Of a DNA stretch of 64,000 nucleotides, positions 57,906-64,000 are shown piece by piece. This stretch comes from Spodoptera frugiperda. Taxonomy: Eukaryota; Arthropoda; Insecta; Lepidoptera; Noctuidae. The position numbers were made by a program, and so were the translations under genes. The first letter of the stretch is position 1; the number at the start of each line of letters is the position of its first letter. The notes under the pieces are model-generated. The model ran no database searches, had not been told where the DNA came from, and was given only the letters and a program-made list of their open reading frames with translations. The stretch is taken from NCBI RefSeq assembly GCF_023101765.2, contig NC_064239.1, positions 2,294,001-2,358,000 on the forward strand, in the 5' to 3' direction.

Positions 57906-59076
57906 ATATAAGATTAAATCAACGAGCGCATTAATGCCTACTTTAGTTACGACATACTGATGAAATTATACCTAAAACCTGTTAGCTGATTACCATACAT
58001 AGAATTATAGCGAACTGCGTTAGAAAGACGATATGTCAAGGTCAAGAAACGGATGGGCAGAGAAAAACCACCTCAAGGTTAGAAGAATCGACTTTTACAC
58101 AACATTATGGGTATTATTTCATCTATTACAACATTATTTTATTATGTCCTAGGGTTTTTTTATATTACGTAGAAATGGTTACTATTTCATAGGTTTTGTG
58201 AGACCATGGACTAGTTTATAAATCCGTAATGAAAATGTTAAACTTTATAACATAACTGGCAAAAAGTTGACTCGACTTCCTTATGTTATAGCTACTTTTT
58301 AGAACGAAAATAAGAACGTTTATCTTACATCAACGAATATCTTATATCAACATTTGATAATAAACGACAACAGAACGTGATTTAATATTCATTTGGACCT
58401 GTGATGCCTAAAATAAATGAATGAATAAATAAATAAAATTAACGAAATCAATACAAACTGTCTCTCATTCTCAATCCTAAAGACAACTTGAAACTTCAAT
58501 TCGAAAGTCCTTATTTATACGACAATTTAAACATAAATCTTAGGCATCAAGGATAACACGGCATTACTATTAAACGAAGCTTTTAAGATATCTTTTAGTT
58601 GGGAATGCGTGAACCGAGGCGCGACATGAATTAAATATCAGGCAGGCGTAACAGCTACGTCTTAGTGTTACAAAATAGACGCTTCAGACATTATTTTATT
58701 ACAAGAAGTTAGACTCCAAGCTGTGTATTTATTTTAAATAGAAATAGAGGTTTAAAATTACAATGATTTTGGTATGAATCCATTTAAAGGATAGGTACAG
58801 TTTTAGACGTAAAATTTGTGGTTTCATTTATTTGAATTAAAAAACTAAGGAACAACGCTTTTGCTTTTCCAACTATCTTCGCAGCATAACTAAATGTGGT
58901 GGAAAATTACCCTCATTACCCTAATTTTGATATATCATTTGACTTTTGAAGCTCAGTAAAGTACCTCGATGCTCATCATCTTAAACAGCTCGGACTCGCT
59001 AAATAGACCAGCTCAATCCTTGTCTACTCTCCACCATGATCTATACAAATCTAACTCAACCCTTTTCTTGTTACAG
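57906..59076. other. Sequence upstream of first recognised GalNAc-transferase exon
   Basis: AT-rich, read as intron. It ends in a good pyrimidine tract (CAACCCTTTTCTTGTTACAG). No signal-anchor exon was found here. Confidence 0.6.
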
Positions 59077-59324
59077 GAAGAAAACATAGCACTCCGTTTA
59101 ATAAAGCAACACTCAGACATCGAAGAACCTGAAAGCAGTCCAGCATCACCTGAGGAACCCTCCACTGGAAACACTGGAACCACTGGAAGAGCATACTTTG
59201 ATGAAACTGGTTACGTGAATGGAGGAGCCAGGGATTCAGACCCTTATGTGAGGAACAGGTTCAACCAGGCCGCATCAGATCACCTCCCCAGTAATAGACC
59301 AGTGCCTGATACAAGGAATGCTAT
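59077..59324 (+). CDS. Polypeptide GalNAc-transferase, stem-region exon
   Basis: Internal exon of a Golgi type II membrane enzyme that starts mucin-type O-glycosylation by moving GalNAc from UDP-GalNAc to Ser/Thr. It opens after a strong acceptor (pyrimidine tract ending TTGTTACAG) and closes at AT|GTGAGT; 248 nt, starting in phase 0 and ending two bases into a codon. The first part is a Ser/Pro/Thr/Glu-rich stem (residues ESSPASPEEPSTGNTGTTG). The second part carries the family signature just before the catalytic domain: DPYVRNRFNQAASDHLPSNR and PDTRN. Known human GALNT2 has the same layout (DPYARNKFNQ, then PDTR). The open frame continues upstream to an ATG at 58969, but that segment reads as intron and has no signal-anchor, so the true start is elsewhere. 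The GALNT2/pgant2-like clade is inferred from the DPY.RN.FNQ and PDTR motifs. Confidence 0.93.
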
Positions 59325-59671
59325 GTGAGTTTGTATATTTTGTTTTTTATTAGCTTTTACATACAATTATTACGTCTTTGACTGCCAATTTTAAACTATT
59401 AAAGTCAAATCGTATAGCATATTAAGAATTAAATTCCTGATGTTTTCCGTCAACGTAAATTATCTAAACACTGAATGAATAAGGAAAATAAACCAAAATT
59501 ACACTTTTACAATCTCTATTTTTTGCCCTTGTATTGTCTGCCAGACACACTGTCCCAGTTACTAATAAGTTTTATATTTACCGATAAATAGATAGTAAGG
59601 TCAATATTTTATTTGCAAGATCTCTGTAACTATTATTGCATTATAACTTTCGTGAGACATACTAAATTAAT

Positions 59672-59879
59672 AATCTATTATATAAAAATAAGTCGGGTTT
59701 TCCTTCCTGACGCTATAACTCCAGAACGCACGAACCGATTTCCACGATTTTGCATTCGTTAGAAAGGTCTCGGGCTCCGTGAGGTTTATAGCAAAGAAAA
59801 TTCTGGAAAAATTCAAAGAGAAAAGCGGGAACACTGGGAAAATTATTGGTGGCGAAACGGAGTTCGCCGGGTTTGCTAG
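59672..59879 (+). repeat. Interspersed repeat (LINE-tail-like) in intron
   Basis: TATAAAAATAAGTCGGGTTT, CTATAACTCCAGAACGCACG, AACCGATTTCCACGATTTTG, ending CGGAGTTCGCCGGGTTTGCT. This tail is widespread in insect genomes. Confidence 0.75.
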
Positions 59880-59899
59880 TTATATATAATATGATATTC

Positions 59900-60005
59900 A
59901 CGTAATTGTTTGACGAGGAATTCGACTAGTTTCAAGCCATGCTAGAGGCTCATATTCATGAGCAGCATTTTGCGACATACGACGCGGCGATTGATGCGCT
60001 ACTTC
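59900..60005 (+). repeat. 'GAACTCGACTAGTTTCAA' family, plus copy in intron
   Basis: CACGTAATTGTTTGACGAGG, AATTCGACTAGTTTCAAGCC, CATGAGCAGCATTTTGCGAC and GCGGCGATTGATGCGCTACT. Confidence 0.65.
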
Positions 60006-60136
60006 TGGTCCAATAACTTTTGACCATGTATCCTAATACTTGTAGTTTAAAGGTTTTTTTACTTTATACGTGTTGACAAAAATCCGTCTTCTCTACATAC
60101 ATATATAATTTACGAGAAGACTATCCAACCCTCAAA

Positions 60137-60289
60137 ATGGCTTCATACGAGTATAGTTCACATGTACAGCACGTAAAACCAGACCATGTTATCAGACATT
60201 TTTCAGGCTTCCGAAGGGTCTTTGTAGCCGTCATTGATATTCATACAAGCCGAGATCGGGGTCTAACACACTTCGACCCAGGAAAATAA
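60137..60289 (+). other. Small open frame (50 codons) in GalNAc-transferase intron
   Basis: ATG to TAA, 50 residues starting MASYEYSSHVQHVKPDHVIR. An ATTTTTCAG acceptor-like site sits inside it. Composition is more GC-rich than its flanks. No known domain. It could be a transposon scrap. Confidence 0.12.
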
Positions 60290-60660
60290 TAACCCTATAT
60301 CTTAATAAACAATGTCATGATCAATAGAACCCATGTCCCATGTTCAAACTGCTAGGGGTCTCCAATGAATTTTGACCTTTATGTCTATTTATGTAGGTAC
60401 TGTATTCGAAGAAACAGATGGTCAGTTTTACATTGTAGAGCATTTTTTGTACTTATATCATATATTTTTTCAACAATTTTCAAAAAGATTTCAAAAACTA
60501 AACTAACATAACTTATCTATCTCCTATAAAGAATAGTATTTTGTAAGCTTCTATATCAACCGAATTTTGGAAGACCTGCTTAGGCGAATTCAAGAAAGAT
60601 ATAAAATCCAGTATTTAAGTAAGATAATCTATCTAAGCAGTTATTCACTATCAAGTTATA

Positions 60661-60788
60661 GGTAAAGTCAAAGTCAAATAATTTTATTGCAATTAAACCA
60701 TAAGTAGACAAATACTTTTGAAATGTCAACAAATAAAGAAATAAGTAACAGTTCGGCAGTCTGGCCGTCAGTGAAGCTAGGTAATATC
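60661..60788 (-). repeat. 'TTTTGACTTTGA' family, minus copy in intron
   Basis: GTAAAGTCAAAGTCAAATAA, GGCAGTCTGGCCGTCAGTGA and AGCTAGGTAAT. Confidence 0.7.
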
Positions 60789-62159
60789 TATAACACCATT
60801 CGAAACAAAATACTTAATTAAAAACATTCCAATTAAAATTGTTAAAACCGTGTTAGTAGAGGCTTTGACACTGAATCCTTTGATCTCACGTGCGCTAGCC
60901 ATTAACTCAAACCTTTTTATACTCCTCTTACCAATGTCCAATTAAGGAAGGGGTGGGAATGTGAGCATAAAATTCACATATGGAACTATTTACTGCCCTT
61001 TTTCAATATTATTACCGCAGAGTGAATATTTGTACTAGTTTTTTAGCTTAAATAATTATGGTCAAAGGAAAAAGAAGTAGCTCAGATCTGTTTAAACACA
61101 ATTACATACCATTAAAACATACTATTTATGATAATGATAGTGTGGGTCAAAGAAAGACCATCTGAAATCTCGATATATAAAAATCAATTGCTGTTTGTTA
61201 GTCTGGTTAAAAGTCGAGAACGGCTGGACCAATGCAGCAATTTGGGTGAGAAAAAAATATTGAAGCGGAACGAAGTTTGTTGATACAGCTATTGTGTGAT
61301 TACTTTTTAATGCATTCTTTTGCTAAAATTCCATTTTTTAACGTATCTCTAGGTATACAACGTGTAACAAAATACTCATATACATCAAGAAGAGGGCTTC
61401 TGATGAATACAGGTTGAATAGAATCTCTACACAAAGTTTCAGCTCAAAATACGTTTAAAAAAATAGTACCAAATACTTGGTATCGCATAGTTCTTGATTT
61501 CAAATCATACAAACGTGTCACAACACTACAGGGATCACTCGCTAATATTACGAAACATTTCTTCTGTCAATCTGATCGCCTAGTACCAGTCTACCTAATT
61601 TTGATTCGCGCGGTGGCGCGATTGGAAAATTCATAACTCGGTACCTTGAAAACATGAGTTTAAAAACCCTTCCCGTATCGTTTGTTATGTTATCTAGAAA
61701 CCGTGCAATTGATATGTATACCCCCTTTTTGTTACACATTGTATAAGTACCAAAATATTTTCAATCCAGATAATCAATTTTTGAACCCATTAAAAAACGA
61801 TTTATCTTTTCGATATCTTGTGCGTGCAAAGCAAAATTAAATGAGAGAGGCAAAACCGTGATCAATATTATTCTGATACAAATCTAAAATACCTAGCGTG
61901 ACTTTAATTGGGTATATCAACACATTCTTTTAAAATATAAATATGGTGTCGATATCATCTTGATAGTTGTTTAATACCAAGTTATTAAATGCAAGATGGA
62001 ATCAGCTACGTTAGCGTTAAGCTAGAAGATAAAAACACTTTCTATCGGCTTAACTTAATGATCAACAATATTTTTTTTAAAGAACTCGGTTGTTTTCGTC
62101 TTACAAATTGAATGTTGACCCATAGCCAAACTCTTTCAAAGAAAAACTATAATAGTCAT

Positions 62160-62285
62160 ATTTTTTATTAAACAAACCGGCAAACGAGCAGACGGATCAT
62201 CTGATGGTAAGCAATCGCCGTCACCCACGGATACCCAAAACACCAGAGACGTTACAAGTGCGTTGCCAGCCTTTTGGAGATAAAC
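62160..62285 (-). repeat. 'GGTGTCCATGGGCGG' family, minus copy in intron
   Basis: CGGCAAACGAGCAGACGGAT, CATCTGATGGTAAGCAATCG and CCCAAAACACCAGAGACGTT, then CGTTGCCAGCC. Confidence 0.82.
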
Positions 62286-62559
62286 AATTTAAGGTTATCT
62301 AATTTGCAAATTGAAACCTCTTTGCTGGGTAGATTATTTGCTACCAAAAAGGATTCCATTATAATCGACTCACATCACAAGCGTTTAAATTATTACCTTT
62401 CTTTTTTATGACGGGGATCCCTCAAAAGGGCCTTAGCTTAGCTTTAAATTTTTGAAAAAGATAAAAAGGCAGTTTTCTCTCTACATAATATAATCAGTAA
62501 TCATACATAACCCAATATCACATAATCAGTAAATCTACAAAGCAAACATCAATATTGGC

Positions 62560-62760
62560 TGTTCTTAACCCAAATTCTTCTGAGCTTACGTTAAAGAAGT
62601 GCAGTGTCAACCATCGACCTCAATCGGACGCAACTTCACACATACGTAATACCTCGCCGACTCGTTATCTCGCGACCTCCCGTGGACCCTGGCGACCTCG
62701 CCAACTCATCGGGTCAATGTCTGCCAAGATGAATTGGAGATGACTTCTGAGATAATTAGC
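62560..62760. other. CpG-rich patch in intron
   Basis: GC-rich relative to flanks, with CTCGCCGACTCGTTATCTCG, CGACCTCCCGTGGACCCTGG and CGACCTCGCCAACTCATCGG. The plus strand has one 62-codon open frame with low-complexity, basic content. Probably a fragment of a transposon coding region, but I could not identify it. Confidence 0.3.
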
Positions 62761-63054
62761 GAGTGGACCGAGTGACAAATTACAGAATATTCGTCACTAG
62801 TTTGCTAATTAGGCTTTTTTGAAATTGCCTAATTGATTTTAAAAGTAGTTTCTTTTTAACATGAAAAAATCGGTAAAGAATTTTTCTACGATATGCTAAG
62901 GTTAATTTAGCTATAATTATTAAACTAAAATGATGAGACTGAAAAAAAGACGATCAATGACGTAATAAATAACTAAACAAGAATACAATACCTTTTCGGT
63001 TCTACCATCCACAATATTAAGGATATCTTTACTGTAGATAATATGCGCTCTACC

Positions 63055-63189
63055 CAATGGGTTACCGGGGCTCCGGCTCGAAGAGTAGGAGTAGGAACAG
63101 GGTGGTTTTTAGTCAGTAAGAGTCTGACACTCCCTCTCGCTTCACCCAAGGTGGAAAAAGTCATTGGATGATGTTTCCCCCTCAAAAAG
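63055..63189 (+). repeat. SINE in GalNAc-transferase intron, plus copy
   Basis: GGGTTACCGGGGCTCCGGCT, CGAAGAGTAGGAGTAGGAAC and CACTCCCTCTCGCTTCACCC, then CCCCCTCAAAAAGAAAG. Sits directly before a TTTG-family element. Confidence 0.88.
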
Positions 63190-63204
63190 AAAGATAATAT
63201 AAAA

Positions 63205-63412
63205 TACTTCCGCGCGGTTGCACCCGCTCTGCTTGGCTCCTATTGGTCATAGCGTCATGTTTTATAGCCTATAGCCTTCCTCGATAAATGGTCTATTCAA
63301 CACAAAAATAATTATTCAAATCGGTCCAGTAATTCCGGAAATTAGCGCGTTCAAACAAACAAACGAACAAACTCTTTAGCTTTTTAAGCTTTATAATATT
63401 ATAAGTATAGAT
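63205..63412 (-). repeat. TTTG-family element, minus copy, in GalNAc-transferase intron
   Basis: TACTTCCGCGCGGTTGCACC, GTTTTATAGCCTATAGCCTT, CGTTCAAACAAACAAACGAA and TTATAATATTATAAGTATAG. It ends 39 bp before the exon at 63452. Confidence 0.86.
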
Positions 63413-63451
63413 TGTGTGGTTAAAAACTAAATTCCTTTTCTTGATTCCCAG

Positions 63452-63550
63452 GTGTCGACTAAAGAAATACGACGATGACTTACCGCAGACCAGCATCATC
63501 ATCACATTCCACAACGAAGCCAGATCCACACTGCTGAGGACCATCGTCAG
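63452..63550 (+). CDS. Polypeptide GalNAc-transferase, catalytic-domain exon 1
   Basis: A 99-nt exon between TTGATTCCCAG and the donor AG|GTACTT. Its first base completes the Met codon split at 59324, and its last two bases (AG) begin a Ser codon finished by the next exon. It encodes the start of the GT-A catalytic fold: a Cys-Arg-Leu-Lys-Lys linker, then DLPQTSIIITFHNEARSTLL. The strand 'T-S-I-I-I-T-F-H-N-E-A' is the hallmark beta-strand that begins the nucleotide-sugar binding fold in GT27 enzymes. The donor +4 and +5 bases are weak (GTACTT). It follows a 4.1-kb intron, and a transposon relic ends 39 bp upstream of the exon. Confidence 0.94.
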
Positions 63551-63898
63551 GTACTTTCCAGAAATCAATAATATTAAAAAGAAATCAAATCGCTGGAAGT
63601 TGGTGAAAATTAAGCTTAAAGATTCCGTTACATAGATACATAGTTACAACCCAAGCTAATAAAAGCGGGTTTACCGGGGCTCCGGTTCGACGGGCAGGTG
63701 TAGGAACGGGGTGGTTTTTAGTCAGTAAGAGTCTGACACTCCCTCTTGCTTTGCCCAAGGCGGGAGAAGTCATTGGATGATTTTCCACCCTCAAAAAAAA
63801 AAGCTAATAAAAGCGTGTTAAAAATTTTCACAAAATATTATTTTCCTAATAAATAAGTATCTTGGTCTGTATTTACAGTGTTAATTCTTTTGTTACAG
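63551..63898 (+). other. GalNAc-transferase intron, 348 bp
   Basis: Short phase-2 intron from GTACTT to TTGTTACAG. About 150 bp of it is one SINE with its duplicated target site. The rest is AT-rich, with the duplicated acceptor motif at its 3' end. Confidence 0.88.
63668..63800 (+). repeat. SINE with perfect 15-bp target duplication
   Basis: Starts inside the box A region (GGTTTACCGGGGCTCCGGTT, 5' truncated) and ends in an A-run after CCACCCTC. Flanked by identical AAGCTAATAAAAGCG at 63653-63667 and 63801-63815, the footprint of target-primed reverse transcription. It lies in the 348-bp GalNAc-transferase intron. Confidence 0.92.
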
Positions 63899-63966
63899 TG
63901 TTTTAAATAGGAGTCCGGAGCATCTGATCAAGGAAATTATCCTGGTCGATGACTTCAGTGATAACC
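63899..63966 (+). CDS. Polypeptide GalNAc-transferase, catalytic-domain exon 2
   Basis: A 68-nt exon after TTTTGTTACAG, ending at C|GTAAGT, one base into the next codon. Joined to the previous exon it gives Ser-Val-Leu-Asn-Arg-Ser-Pro, then EHLIKEIILVDDFSDN. The HLIKEIILVDD strand is nearly invariant in GT27 enzymes and contributes to the UDP-binding part of the GT-A fold. The metal-binding Asp-x-His motif and the ricin-type lectin domain are not in the window. A second AG preceded by the same ATTTACAG motif lies 20 nt upstream; using it would add 20 nt and a stop (see findings). Confidence 0.93.
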
Positions 63967-64000
63967 GTAAGTAAACTTACCTTATACTATTATTTTTCTA

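Larger units (their letters stand above)
59325..63451 (+). other. GalNAc-transferase intron, 4127 bp
   Basis: Begins GTGAGT and ends TTGATTCCCAG. It contains a LINE-tail-like repeat (59672-59879), a degenerate 'GACGAGGAACTCGACTAGTTTC' type element (59903-60005), a 50-codon open frame (60137-60289), minus-strand repeat tails (60661-60785, 62160-62285), an unexplained CpG-rich patch (about 62560-62760), a SINE (63055-63189) and a TTTG-family element (63205-63412). No additional exon with matching phase was recognised in it. Confidence 0.85.

Noticed and set aside
58969..59076. In-frame ATG and 36 codons upstream of the first GalNAc-transferase exon
   Set aside because: The segment ends in a textbook pyrimidine tract and TTACAG and has no membrane anchor, so it is better read as intron.

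Overview
The window is AT-rich animal nuclear DNA with interrupted genes and a dense load of short transposon remnants. Several repeat families look like those seen in moths and butterflies: a tRNA-derived SINE with about 20 copies, elements ending in TTTG runs, and elements carrying the 'GGTAAGCAATC/GATCCG' type tail. I therefore read it as a lepidopteran, probably noctuid-like, chromosome segment. That assignment rests on repeat style and one gene, not on a database match.

The only gene I recognise with confidence is at the right edge on the + strand. Three consecutive exons (59077-59324, 63452-63550, 63899-63966) encode the stem-to-catalytic junction of a polypeptide N-acetylgalactosaminyltransferase (GT27 family, GALNT2/pgant2-like clade). 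All splice phases agree. The signal-anchor exon(s) lie upstream, unidentified or outside the window, and most of the catalytic and lectin domains lie beyond position 64000. If the first exon is far upstream, much of the window could be the 5' intron of this gene; a CpG-rich island at about 47255-47450 is one candidate for its promoter or first exon. A second, weaker gene signal is a 142-nt minus-strand exon candidate at 42090-42231 (Ig-superfamily-like, possibly Beaten-path-like). Three other splice-bounded or donor-bounded open segments (8952, 24659, 29536) are recorded as weak candidates.

Layout: 1-8950 holds SINE pieces, a MITE with nested inverted repeats (1430-1606), a hairpin (3460-3527), a three-copy 284-bp tandem array at a LINE-like tail (3669-4453) and further short repeats. 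8950-18000 holds a SINE nested in a hAT-type MITE (9944-10224), a long MITE with terminal inverted repeats (11486-12241) and a candidate solo LTR (13360-13933). 18000-34000 holds LINE tails, including a frameshifted reverse-transcriptase C-terminus (28290-28548), a clean hAT MITE with an 8-bp target duplication (31220-31516) and more SINEs. 34000-58900 holds MITE pairs, a decayed coding-like stretch (about 38497-39240), the Ig-like exon candidate, the CpG-rich island, a perfect 20-bp-arm hairpin (47715-47759) and a self-nested repeat (57506-57905). 59077-64000 is the GalNAc-transferase gene with repeat-filled introns.

I found no tRNA or rRNA gene, CRISPR array, operon or obvious novel multi-gene system. 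The most instructive features are the fine structure of the GalNAc-transferase introns (tandem acceptors and an intronic SINE with perfect 15-bp target duplications) and the perfect hairpin.
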